Shown here one piece after another: positions 22,784-34,800 of a stretch of 64,000 nucleotides of DNA; within the stretch, counting starts at the first letter, position 1, and each line of letters opens with the position of its first letter. Both the position numbers and the translations under genes were made by a program. The notes beneath the pieces were generated by a model. That model searched no databases. It was not told the origin of the DNA and saw only the letters and a list, made by a program, of their open reading frames with translations. The DNA lies in assembly GCA_023078555.1 (NCBI GenBank), contig CM041201.1:5153713-5217712 (forward strand), given 5' to 3'. Source of the stretch: Ulva prolifera (lineage: Eukaryota; Chlorophyta; Ulvophyceae; Ulvales; Ulvaceae).

Positions 22784-24569
22784 CTAATACATGTCCTGCT
22801 CCTCCTTCGCCGGCACCTGGTCTGCCAAGACCTCCTCCTTGGGTTCATGGATGACCACCACATCTGGCAGAGGAGTCTTGGGGCCTGACTTGCCGGCAGG
22901 GTCATGTGGCCGCATGATCTTGACCTGCAGCCACGTCATGCCTATGTGGATTATTCAGATAGGAGCAGTTCGATTGACATTTACATACACTACCATACAT
23001 ACAGACAACATTTGGGGCGAATCGAGTCCTGACTGTAGCCCACTGTAAGCTACAATGCAGACAGGCATACGTTCTGCAGCGACTATCAGACTTACATGAA
23101 GCCGCAGGTGCATCTGGTAACACCAGTAGGCCTGAAACTTCTTTGCGCTTGACAGTACTATGTGCCTGCCAGACTACATACACCTCGCCATGTTCACTGT
23201 ACCCAGACAGAATAGCGATGGCTACAGCGTCAGGGAAATTTCTACACAGGGGTGTTTCTCATTTACCACAGGAGATTCACTGGAACAGTATGCTGCATAC
23301 TCGACACTTGAAGCTCTAATGAACACTGTCATGCTGCTTTCCACGACGCACACTGACCTTGACAGCGGCGTGAAACTTACACAAGAGCTACAATATGTTG
23401 CAAGAACCGGGAAACGGCGGTGATATTCGGAAGCACACCTTGATGCCCAGGCATCCCTGCCTGAGGAGCACGTGGCGTACAGCTGAGTCAATGAACTCTG
23501 TAGTCGGGTGGCCTGACGAGATCATGTATCCGTCCTTGAATTTCATGGCCTTTGCACGTGCTGCGCGGAGCTTACCAGTCACAATGACCTCACAGCCTTT
23601 AGCACCTGACTCCATAACAAAGCGGAGAACACCGTAGCATGCCCTGCAACAGAGGACCTTTCACACGAAAACATCGTGCAAATAACTTCATACATTAGAC
23701 AATCAGCACACATAACGCTGCTATGGGTTTATTAAGAGTGCTGTATCTGCATGCCTCCAGCATATGTGGAGACTATACTATTGTATTGCGGGCTCACTGG
23801 CCCTGCAAGAGATCGTGCCACTCGGTCAGGACACAGCAATAACTGCAACACTACGGACCGTAATCCGATGAAGAAAGATAAACAGCTCGACATCACATGA
23901 CCTACAGCATATGCAAGAACGAGCACATGCTGGTCGGCATGTAGCTGACAAGAATGTTGTGTGGCCACACCTGCGCACCGCGAGACCCCCCAACAATTTG
24001 TACCTGAGAGACTCAGCTTGTGCAACAGCACAAAGGCCACGGTTCATCACCTTCTCGGCGTACAACTCCACGGCGCCATCGGAGAAGCTGAATCGCTTTT
24101 GGACGATGGAAGTCAGCTCGCGGATGCGCCTGGACTTCTCGCCTGTGGAAAGATCACTGATAAATTATGGCTTGTAGCCATAATTGCTGCGATTTGAAGC
24201 GCGCTCATGATTGGCGTCAGCAGGAATATGCGAGCTGTATACTCTTCGGGAGCGATACATTACGGGCGTGAACAGAACGCCACGTGTATAATTCTCACAG
24301 GATCGCACCAAGAACCTTCAAAGGCCTCGTTGCCCGGATGATGATTTCCGTGCGTGTGGTCGTCCGGCGAACCTCCACACCGGAGTATCCATCCTCAGCG
24401 AGCTCGCGTGTCAACAGCTCATTGAGTTCGGCCTTGAACACGCCGTCTTTGATAGCCTGGATCCATAAATATGTTCATATCGAGACTTGTGTCAAAGTGA
24501 CGCTGGAGATGGCAATACGAAGAGAAGTTGAGCACGAACCTGTCGCTTCTTGCTGATTGGCGCAGCCAT
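22784..24569 (-). CDS. RPS3: 40S ribosomal protein S3
   Basis: uS3 is a universal small-subunit protein at the mRNA entry channel. Its N-terminal KH domain binds RNA. Five exons, 24540-24569, 24309-24456, 23971-24142, 23439-23643 and 22784-22924, sum to 696 nt (231 residues). Hallmark blocks are the [10 protein letters not shown] start, [27 protein letters not shown] (KH region, rebuilt across intron 2), [38 protein letters not shown] and [16 protein letters not shown]. The tail is short and acidic-polar, ending EEQDMY. All junction phases agree and the length is close to that of plant S3. The first exon encodes only ten residues, common for ribosomal protein genes. A TGTAA signal follows the stop by about 10 bases. 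Confidence 0.97.
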
Positions 24570-27183
24570 GGTGAATGACGCAAGGCGAAAAAGAAAGACC
24601 TACACGATGAGCTGAACAAAATCAGCTTGGTCATCGTGTTCCTCGACCGAAGCAACACCGGCTTAAGCAGTTGTGAAGGGGTGTGCACGGGCGCGTGGGG
24701 GGCCGCAGGGCGCCGCCAACAGTAGTGCAGCATGCCTGTCCCCACGAATTGCCGCATGCCGCATGCCTTAGCGCAGGCAGCAGTACTTACTGCTGACACG
24801 TGTCTGCTTCCACCTGCATTCCATGTGAACGTTGCTACCTCCCTGCTTGAGCTTATAATATGTATGGGGCCGCTGTGCTTCAGCGAAAAGTTGAAAGAAA
24901 GCAGTGTTGTTGTGTCGTTTGCTCAATAAATGCTCGATACGCTCGCTTAGATATGGCAACATCACTGCCGAACATCACTGCCGAAGCAAGATAAGGGAGG
25001 AGTCAAATTATATTTGTCAGGGCCGCCACTAAACAGATACATGTGCCTGAGCAGGTCCACCACGTTTCAGTATCGAGCTCCGAAGCTGGGCTGCAGTGAA
25101 ATCGCGAAATCTTGGCTGTCGAAAGATGTAGGAAAGTCGCCCACTGACAGTGCCTTAATGTGTAAACCCCTATCGCCATTTCATTGTACATCATGTTGCT
25201 GGTCACGAACCCGGCAGCTCAATCAGGGCAAGCCTGAGGCACTGTCAAGCACCAAGATCCAAATCGTGAGTACCTGTTACCATCAACTGAAAATTTGAGG
25301 AACCACTGGTTTCATATAATATTGCATGCATAGTTGTCGGTCATATGTAATTTGCAATCAATTACATGTGCTGGGCAATCGTCCAGGCTGATGTGCAGTG
25401 TGTCAAGCTGCATGCTGCAAAGGTCGATGCCCAGTGGCATTGCAAGTGAAACACATCTACTTTGATTGTTGTGGCTTTTGTGATCATTATACAAAATCAC
25501 ATGATCTGGCATGTACTGCCTAAGCATGCTGAGCTGATGAGAACACAAAGAGGTATCTACAAAGGCTGAGGCTATGAAGATCTGTGAACTATGCCCATTT
25601 CGCTACTCTGTGGCACTGAACAGCCTACCTTTTCAGACCTCGCTCTTGTGGCTGGTATAGATGCTGTGGAACTACAGCAGCACCAGCATGCATGCCTCGT
25701 GCAGGGTAGCAGCGAGTCGATCAATCTTGGACATATGGTTGACCCGTCAGCAGACAGAATTCAACCTTCTGGAACTCCCTGCCAAGATAGTTTGCATGCT
25801 CCATATGAGAACATAAACTTTGGTTTTCCTCTTCTTCCAAGATCTGAACGCTAATTTCCTTTGCTGTCTTCCCTCTGCAGACCCTCAGAAAATCAGAGCA
25901 ACAGTTCATGCGGGGCATATCACCGAAGCATTTGGCTGCAAGATCTAAGCTTTGCTGCACCAGTGGACACGTGGACCGGCAAAGTGTTGCATCTTGTGTT
26001 CCTGTTGTGGGAACGACACGCTTTGTGCAATGATCACCGCTGTCACACACCTAAACACTTTTTCGGGAGAGCGTGCGTATCCAGGACCGCATGGAATTAC
26101 CTCCCCTGTCTCCGGATCGCATGCTTCGCCTGGACCCCAGGCGAAAGTCTAGCCAAATTGACATCTGCGGAGATCCACACTGCAGGTAGCCATAGCAGGA
26201 AAAAGCCCACCTTTCTCATTGATTGAGTTGGGATAGTACAGTGCAACAATTTCTTGAGTGACGAGATCGGCGGAGATGACAAAGTATCCTGCTTCATCTA
26301 GGCTGTGCAACAATGTGGCATCAGCGTCAACCGCTCACATCGAGACTGGGGAATCGCGAGCAAAGTGGTCTTAGGATACCTGAGTGGTCGATTGGATAGT
26401 CGATCATCGAGTTGTGGCTGTAGCTGCGGCATAGCGTTGCATTTGGACCTCAGCGGTGGTGAGCTAGGCCCTACAGGCCGGCGAACACCACGCAGCACAT
26501 GCATTCTCTCCAGCAACGATGATGATGTACCTTGTTCACGCGATGCTCGGATACGATGCAGATTCAAAACCTTTGAATCTTGAACGACCCTACCGACAGT
26601 ACACGTGGACCGGCGCCAAGACCGCAACAGGGGCAGGACCGGCCGACCATAATGCCCATGTAACATGTTTCATGTCCGTCAGGCAAGGAAATCTATGCAC
26701 ATCATTGTGTACCCTTTGCAGTGGCACATCACGCAAGTTGTGATGAGGTCAAATGCTTGACCAAAACTGACGAAGGCCGTGTCCACGCGCGGCGTTTCGG
26801 GCTAATTTGAGTGAGTATTGGGCGGTACAGCTGGACTAGATGTCGGGAGTTTGGCTAGGACAGTGACTCAGCATCGATCAGGCTGTTGGTTGCATCACAA
26901 ACAACGCACGTTGAGGCCGTTACGGCAGACATAAGTTGCCATTCATCAACGAGGTTGTAATTGTCAGCAGGTCTTTGTGCGCAGCTCCGGAATATCGATG
27001 CCTCTTCTTCAGCTCGCACACGCACCGTCATCGCTCTTTGTAACAAGCGGTGGTCACAGACGCACATAGCCACAGAGACGGAGAAACCGTCGTTTGATAT
27101 GTCTCGATCTACGTGACTTTGCGTAGGTATCTCGGCTCCCGTCGTGTTGCGAGCGGATGTCTGCAGTGAGCTAAGACTAGGAA
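24570..27183. other. No confidently recognisable gene between RPS3 and the RING-FYVE-SYLF gene
   Basis: This should include the RPS3 promoter. It carries a 13-bp tandem duplication (AACATCACTGCCG twice, about 24958-24984). Open stretches on both strands at 25590-26660 overlap each other and show no family motif. A plus-strand reading at 26090-26175 (PLSPDRMLRLDPRRKSSQ) looks exon-like but is unsupported. Confidence 0.35.
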
Positions 27184-30058
27184 ATGTCTGTACCCAAGTG
27201 CAGTGTTTGCACGGACGTGCTGGGGTCAGAAGGGGACCCCTGCACCCTGCCATGTGGTGCGATTTTGGAATTCTGCTTTGCTCCGTGTTCGGGGCACGGT
27301 GAAAGCTTAATGCTGGGAGCAGCATGGTTCATCCACACTGTGCCCACTCGCTCATATGGCGCAGAGAGTCACACACCGGCACACGAATTTCGTGCAATAC
27401 CCCCCAACCCGATCTCCGCTGACTGAGTCCCTTCTGTGGTGTCCGTTTCGCTGCCGCTCTCAGAGTGGCTCAGTCTGACGCACGCGACCATCACGGACGC
27501 GAGACGCACCTGCCCTCGGGCCCGACCACGAGCACTGGTTGCAGGACACAATGGCTGTTACTTCTGCTTGAGGGAAGTTCAGAAGTGCAAACCAGAGTGT
27601 CCCCTATGTCGTCAGGCATTCCCAGTCGACTACCCATTACACCCCAACCCGGTCCTGAAGCAGTTGGTGACCACCGCCCAGTTCCAGTGTGGTGGTGTCG
27701 ATGAGGACGGATGGGAGAGCGTCCCGACTCGTGCACATGCAGTGATGATGCACGCACAAGACCTCGAAGCTCTTCAGAGCACCGCACCTGCTCGGCTACC
27801 AAGTGGGCCCGAACTAGATGAGCCAAGGCCAACACACGAAGTAGTGAGGGATGCCGCTGCACAGCACATGAGTCCGACACAGCATCCTTTGGCCATACTC
27901 ACGGGATCATATCGCAATTCTGCAGAACCCAGGCACAGCTATGAAAGCATATTGTCATGGGTACCGCCACAGTGGATGCCGGACTCATGTGCAAGTGAAT
28001 GCAAGGCCTGCTGCTTACCATTCAAGCCTATTGTTCGCCTCCGCCATCACTGCAGGCTCTGCGGCTTGATCTTCTGTCATACCTGTTCCTCGAAGCGCGT
28101 CCTGCTGCCACCCAAGTATGCTATCCTAGCTGTCCAGTTCAATGGACCAACCACGCAGCCACTTTTTGCATAGACAAAAGTCAATACGCAAATCAACTGC
28201 CGTACTGTTGCATTGTATTGCATTTGCGATCCTGACTACATGTGAGCTGCATGTGGCTTCTCAAAGCTAATGGCTGTCGTGGGCTGGCTCATGTCTGAAA
28301 TGTGAATGCACATCTCAGGCTTGCTGATCTCAGAATGTTTGTAAGAATATGCCTTCATGTCAAATCATGGTGGCAGCCTTGTTGCGCCAGGCGCATGCAA
28401 CCTGTGAGCATGATCAGCAATGGGAACACAACTTTTCTTGGACCTGCCCAGCATGAACATGGACCAGGACAAGCTGCTTGCTGCAGGTTTGGCTGCAAAG
28501 AGCCCGAGCGTGTGTGTGATAGATGCTATGATGTTCTCAAGCCCGCTGACTTGCAGAATGCTCTTGCTGGGCACTTCTCCAAAGCTGCACAACTTCCGAT
28601 CCATGATGTGACAGACTGGACAAGCATGCGAGCGTGGCTGAATAATCCCCTGACCTCCTCTCTGGAACAGGATATCTACAAGTGTTCGAACATCCTTGGG
28701 TGCGATGCTGCCTCGTATACTCGATCTGGTCAATGCACTGTTGTTCCATTCCATACATCTCACAAAATCCCAGCAAACATTTTCAGGCGCCTGAGCACCT
28801 CGTCTCTGTCCATATCATGTGAGCAGTGACAGCATGACTTTCAACACGGCGCGCGGCTTCGCTGCAAGTACAGTTTGTATGCAGGCATTTCATGAGTAGT
28901 AGCCGCTTTCACGTAGAGCGGGCCATTCCAAGCTCGTTGCTGCGACAAGCAGCAGGATATGCCATATTGAGTGTGCTCAAGGTGGGTATGGGGTGGAGCG
29001 CTGCGGTGGGGACAGGTCTGGTCGTGGCACGGCGGCAGGATGGATCTTGGTCCCCACCATCAGCCGTTGGCCTTGGGAGCTTTGGATGGGGCTTGCAAGC
29101 TGGTGGGGAGCTCACTGACCTGCTGCTTGTTCTCAGCAACACTGAAACCGTGAAGGCACGCTCACCTCTCAGTATCCATCGTGCACGATTCTACACAGAT
29201 ACTTGTGCTCTTGCCATGTGCGCTCAGCAGTGCATGTTTTCAGTGGACAAGGTCCACCACTGCAGGTAGTAATATTTCCATAACTCTGCGTTTTTATCGA
29301 GGCTATCAGCTCTACACCATGTAAGTTTAAGGACATACATGGTGCAGGCATTTTGTGGCGATGTCCATCTTGGCTTTGGGGGCAATGTCAATGTGACGGT
29401 CGGGCCAATTGGCCGAGAGGCATCCGCGAGCATGTGCATGGGCAAGCGCGGATATGCAATGGTGTATTCGTACTCCTGTTCCCGAGGAGCATTCTGTGGG
29501 GTAAGTGTCAACGGTACGGTCACCAACACCCGAGCTTCAGCAAACCTCGCTTTCTACGGCCGACCCCTCACCGCAAAGGACCTCCTCCTGGGGGGCAGTG
29601 TGGATGCACCCCCGGCAGCACGGTCTTTGTACAATGCGCTGGACAGCATGATCAATTCATTTGCGTACGGTGATCTTCAAAGACCACGTACACAGCTGTC
29701 ACTGCCCTGGTTCTCCTCAAGTGCGCCACTGGCACCCATGGACGCGACCACCACAGATCAAGATGATATCACAACTGCAAAAGACTCGATACGTGCTGGG
29801 GCGTCCGAGGCAGTGATGGTCCCGACTGCAGACTCGGTGGACCCACAGGTGGGTGCTGCGGACATGTCCCCTGCCAGTGCGGCTACAGCTGCTGTGGACA
29901 TGCTGGACATGCATGAATCTACAGCAGGGCTTGACTCAGGCTTCCATGCAACTGATGCTGAGGCAGAAAACATAGCGGCTGGATCCAGGACAGCTACTGA
30001 AGCTGGAGAGAGTGGAGACGAGGATGATGGGCTGTACATACATGACCTATTTGATTAA
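27184..30058 (+). CDS. RING-FYVE-SYLF domain protein
   Basis: Five exons, 27184-27256, 27545-28115, 28487-28699, 28885-29155 and 29348-30058, sum to 1839 nt (612 residues). Residues 6-46 form a C3HC4 RING finger (Cys 6, 9, 24; His 26; Cys 29, 32, 43, 46), a ubiquitin-ligase signature. Residues 168-232 form a FYVE finger with WMPD, RLRHHCRLCG, RVC and all eight zinc cysteines, which binds PI3P on endosomes. From about 290 to 480 runs an SYLF (DUF500/Ysc84) lipid-binding domain: AIPSSLLRQAAGYAIL, GTGLVVARRQDGSWSPPSA, GWGLQAGGELTDLLLVL, YSYSCSRGAFCG. The tail is Ala/Asp/Glu-rich. Plants have FYVE-SYLF proteins; an added N-terminal RING is unusual to my knowledge. Intron 4 seems to use a GC donor (AAG/GCACGC), because a GT donor six bases earlier would delete two conserved residues. 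Confidence 0.88.
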
Positions 30059-30523
30059 TGATGTGTGAATCTGTCACAAGCTGAATTTCCATATCTCGTG
30101 CTTCTGAATTGGGCGACAGGCACGACCATGTGCGCTAGAGAGCTTGTACTGCTTGTGACATACACCCTGCGAGTATGTTCAGGTCACGGCGAGGCGGAGA
30201 GGCGGCGCGCATGTTACAGTCACATGAGACACTATGACCTGCAGGCAGCATCTGCCTGGACCTGACATTGGTTCATGTAAGGTAGTGTTGATGTGACTGG
30301 CATTGATGGAGGCGTGTAAGGCAATGTGTGTGAGCATGTACACATGTCACCACATGCAATTCGCTTAGACGGTTATGGAAACACATGTCAGCGGTCAAGC
30401 TCATACCGCTTGTCGTCGTTGTTGATTTGAGGTCTTGACATTGGCGTTTGCTCAACAACCATTGGCATGTCACTGCATTTCCTGACTCTGTTATGTGCTA
30501 CATACGCAACTTGTCTGAATTAT

Positions 30524-31826
30524 TCAAGTCGTCAAGTCGAAACTCGCACAGATGTGCCTCAGCTGTTCGATTATGGAAGTCGGGCACCCTTCATCTGTGC
30601 ACTTGCATTGTGCATTGACTATGTAGAGCTGGGAGTTGCTGATCGTGACGACATTGAGCACCCGCTTGCGCCCACGGGTGCTGTTCAAGTCATACTCATA
30701 GCAATATGCTTCCACTCCGGTGCTAAGAGTCCTGGTGTAGCTCTGCAACAGTTCCACGGAGATGGTGCTCTCCTGCATACGCAACATCGGATGACATAAA
30801 GGCCTATGATTCGGCATTCCAACAAACCCTGTCTTCCAACATGCTACTTCGAGTTAGCGAATTCATCAATTCCTGTGCGCCTGCTGTACTATTTGCACAC
30901 GGCCAGATCCCCAGGCTAACTGGTCTGAAAATGTGACCCAACCACTCATACGCAAGCATGTTTGCACATATAGCTTGTGTGATCACGCATGCTGTCTGCC
31001 TGAGGACTTGTGCATTGCATATCTAACAAACACTCCAACTGAAGTCAGCAGCTCCACTGCTTGCCTGCGAGCGATGCATCCAAACATGCCCTCAAACACC
31101 TGTGGAAGTTGCTTGCATAGCCGAGTGTAACACTTCATCACTAAAGGGCTGGGCAACACCCATTCGGGCAAGAAATCTTTGTTGCAACGTTCTGCAGACC
31201 CGGTCAGCATAAGCATGAACGACGTGCCTTTTTGTTCTCTGCTGCCAACAGCCGTCCTGCGATGTCGTCCCTGCCCCCAAATCCTGCTAGAGATGGTACC
31301 CTGACTGGGTTCACTGTGACACCAACTGTCGTGGATCCCTTGTCAGGATCGCTGAAAAGCACTTCTGCCCCAGCCTTTTGCTTGGAGGTCCATGTAGCAG
31401 GCTTCTGTATTTGGTACCGCGAATTAGATTGGTAGAGTTGAGTGCGATAATCAGGAGAAGCCGTTTCAGATGCTTGAACAGGCCTGGTGCCTGCGATTTG
31501 GCCCCTTGGTCATACAGGTCGATGCCTGATTGTCACGTTTGCGGCAGATGCACGCACTCAGCACTGCAAGGAGGACTGCGGGGTGCAGTACCTGAAACAA
31601 AGATGGATGACAAGGCCACCTCCAAGACCCTTCGACGTGATAGGATCTGCTTGATCGGAATGCACGGCACGGTGATGCGGTTGGCGTCTGCCGCGGACGC
31701 CTGGACAGTTGACAGGCATGGACTAGCTACGCAGCACCGCCTGCTAACACAGCAGCGATGTGATCGTTGCACGTGACGTCGTGCATCACGGAATTTGCAA
31801 TTATGTGACCGAGCGGCAGCTTGCAT
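30524..31826 (-). CDS. PsbP-domain thylakoid lumen protein
   Basis: PsbP-domain (PPD/PPL) proteins work in the thylakoid lumen in assembly or repair of photosystems and NDH. Three exons, 31592-31826, 31228-31490 and 30524-30772, sum to 747 nt (248 residues). The N-terminus is a transit peptide rich in Arg, Cys and Ser, followed by SRRRVLEVALSSIFVSG and a VQA/SE cleavage site, a twin-arginine lumen signal. Domain blocks are FSDPDKGSTTVGVTVNPVRV, IAGRLLAAENKK, ESTISVELLQSY, YCYEYDLNSTRGRKR and VTISNSQLYIVNAQC, ending EQLRHICASFDL. The second intron requires a GC donor (AAAAAG/GCACGT) to keep the frame. The member of the PPD family is not determined. Confidence 0.88.
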
Positions 31827-34800
31827 GTATATGGAAAGCAAAGGTCCGGCACAACGCCGCGCACACCGACAGGTTAAACAGGCCCGCCTTCTTCAAGTCC
31901 CCTTCATGGCAGGGATCACACGTATCACACCGCAATCGTCGTCTCGCAACATGGTTGTACTGACTGCAAATTTGTACTATTTCCTGGTCTTCTGTTGATG
32001 AAGCCCTCAGCGTCCGGTGAACGTCAACATAGAATCTTCTGCAAGGTTCGTGCACTTTGCATTTGTGGCTCCACCCCGCCCGATCACAGATCCATGTATA
32101 GATTCATGTATCTGAGATATCAGATTATCAGACCGGCAGCCTTACGAGGCAGGCATCAATACGCACGTTCCGCCCCAAGAACGTTACAAGGTGTTCACAA
32201 TTAACATTTCTATTATGGTTCCCGACGTGACATGCAGCTGCGCACGTGGTCGTCGCAACAGCGATGACGCGCGCGTCGCAATCCGCTGAACGGTGAGTCG
32301 GTTTGGACCGGGGGCCCCGGTCAGAGCACTGACTCACGGTACGGGGCCCCGCGGGGCCTGTGCGTGGGAGACAGGTTCCGGACGAGCTATGTGATTGTTC
32401 CCTCAGCGTTCGTGCACGCCGTCATGTTCCTCTGCAGATCTGGATCTGGTCGTTGCATCTTCCCCGGGACTACAATCACGTATACGGCGCCCCGCACCAG
32501 CCGTCCAGCCATATGTGTGCCCACACCGCTCTGCGGACGTGTACTGCCGAGACGGTGACTTCGGTTATGAGAACATGCCGTCGAGCACCGGTGGCGGCGC
32601 ATGCATGGAGCACATATGCTGATGCATTGCCTGCTGCGTCGCCCGATCGCGACGCCACTGGTACGGGCAGATGCAGTCTGCGCTCAGTGCCTCCGCGCCG
32701 ACCTTCTGCGCGCTGCGCATGGTGTACCCTGGGTTGTTGGGGTGGTCAAGCATACTGGGTGCGAATGCTCGGAGCCGGTGCCTTCCAATTCGGGGGTGCG
32801 CACCCCTGTACGGGCAAGTGCTGTTGGGACGTGCGCTGCAGTGTACGCCATAAGCTGAGGCTGGAGAGCTTTTGCCCCAGACAGTGGTGCCGCGCAGCGC
32901 ATGACGGTGGTGGCTGAGGTGCTTCTGCAAGAGGTTCTACGCTCCCTGAGAGCACTGCTGATCATCTTACGGCATCTGGACCGGCCTGACAAAGGCCCTT
33001 CGCAATTCAGGTATGCGTATCACAGCTCACTGCCTGTCGCGCAGCAAGCATCGGTGGTAGTACTGAGCACTAGTAGTAGCACTAGAACAGCAGAGCAGCC
33101 GTCGACATTGGGCAGTTGGGCTGGCTCGAGGGCACTCCAGGCTTGCTGTAGCGTGCCAACATGCACTGCCAAGGGCATGGTACCGATACAGCGGTAGCAA
33201 ATGAATGCAAGCCGATCAGCAAATGTGCACATGTTGCGATGAGTCAAGGACACATGATGACTCTTGATACAGGTACACTATCCTACATGGATGCTTTGGC
33301 GGCTCACAGTCCCGTATGATGTCCTCTCGCCGCTAACAGGCCACCCGGCTAGAGCGGTGAGCTGCCCCTCGGGGACCCCGCCCGCTTGACGCCACCGACC
33401 GATGGCCGGCGCCGCTTTGCGTGTGGGATGACTTCGTTGGCATGTGCAGGGACTGCGGGGACGGCTTGGGCACCGCATCGTCCCTGGTGCGATGCGCGGT
33501 CCGGCGGGGCTGCGAGGCGGTGTGCCAGGCTGGCAGGGTGCGCTGTGGGTCTGGCGGTGGGGTGGGGTTTGGGGCTGGGAAACCCCAGCAGTTGAGCGGC
33601 CCGGATGGGCGGCCTTGGGCGGCAGTGTGTTGGGCGCGGTTCTGTCATACGGCGACAGGCATTGAGGTGTTGGCTGCTGTGTGGTTGTGTTTGGGGCGTT
33701 GTGTTTGTGTGTGCGTGTGTACTTGGCGGTCTGCGGATCTGTGTCGTTTCCTGAGAACGTGGTGAGTTTTGTGTGTGTTGCGTTCGTGGGTGTCTGGGTG
33801 TGTGCTTGATGTGCTTGCTTCTTTCGCGGTGCTGCCCGCCTCGCCACCTTTATCCTTGCGCTTAACACTAACCCATAGTGCAGCCAGGCCCTGCACAGAC
33901 CGGTGTGTTTGTTCGCGGCCGTGTGGGCGCTTCGAGTTTGGCTTGGGCACAGCCGCGTGTAGCTTGAGATCATGTGTGGAGCTTGAGAGGCCAGATGTGT
34001 GTTGATCCCAGACATGGCCTTGTGGAGTGCTGACACGGTGCTAGCCTAGTGCGAGGTACATGGTTCTGTCTCTTTGCGGCTCCTGTGTACGGCACTGCCG
34101 TGTGGGTGTGCGGTGGTGCTGCTGAATGCCTTGCGTCTGTTTTGCGGCAGTCAGGCAGGATAATTGCAATCATGTTCGACGCGGCGATGTTCCCACTGCC
34201 TCCCCCAACCCCCCTTCCCAGAGCCCTGCACAGATTGTGATGGCGGCTGGCTGTACTCTAGCGAATGGGTGTTTGCATCGGACAGGCTGAGGGGTCTGCA
34301 GGCCTGCTCAAACATGCGTAAGCTAATCAGACACCGGCCATCGGCTGAGTGCAAACAAGCACTGCAGCCAAGCCCCCCCCACCACTACCACTGCACCTGA
34401 TGACTGTCAGCGCGGCAGCTGCATGCCTGGCCGCTGCCCATTTGTTATGTAAAAGTTCGTGGCATGAGTTGACAGTGGTGTCCCCGTTGCCCGGCCGCTA
34501 GTTTGCCGAGTTGTCCGGGGCGTGGTCAGGTGGGAGGGTGTCTGCGGAGGCTGCAACGGCTGCTCATGATGTGCGGGCTGTGAGTGAAGTCCTGCAAACT
34601 GGCTTGAGCTAGTAGTAACTTTTAGACTGGGTTTTTGGAGTATTGGTCATGACCAAATTGCAATCTACAATTTCCGGGTTTTGGAATCAATAATATATAT
34701 GTATCCCTGAGAGCATGCTGATGTAGATCATACCTTTGAAATGCTCGCCACCGTAATGGCCTGTCTTTGCGGTGCTGTTTGTAAACGTTTTCTTTTGTTG

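Noticed and set aside
32901..33010. Possible LYR/FMC1-type mitochondrial assembly factor exon
   Set aside because: Only about 35 residues with weak resemblance; no second exon was found.
33278..34036. Minus-strand frame of 252 codons rich in Thr, His and Pro
   Set aside because: It is explained by the G/T-rich opposite strand; low complexity, no motif and no splice context.
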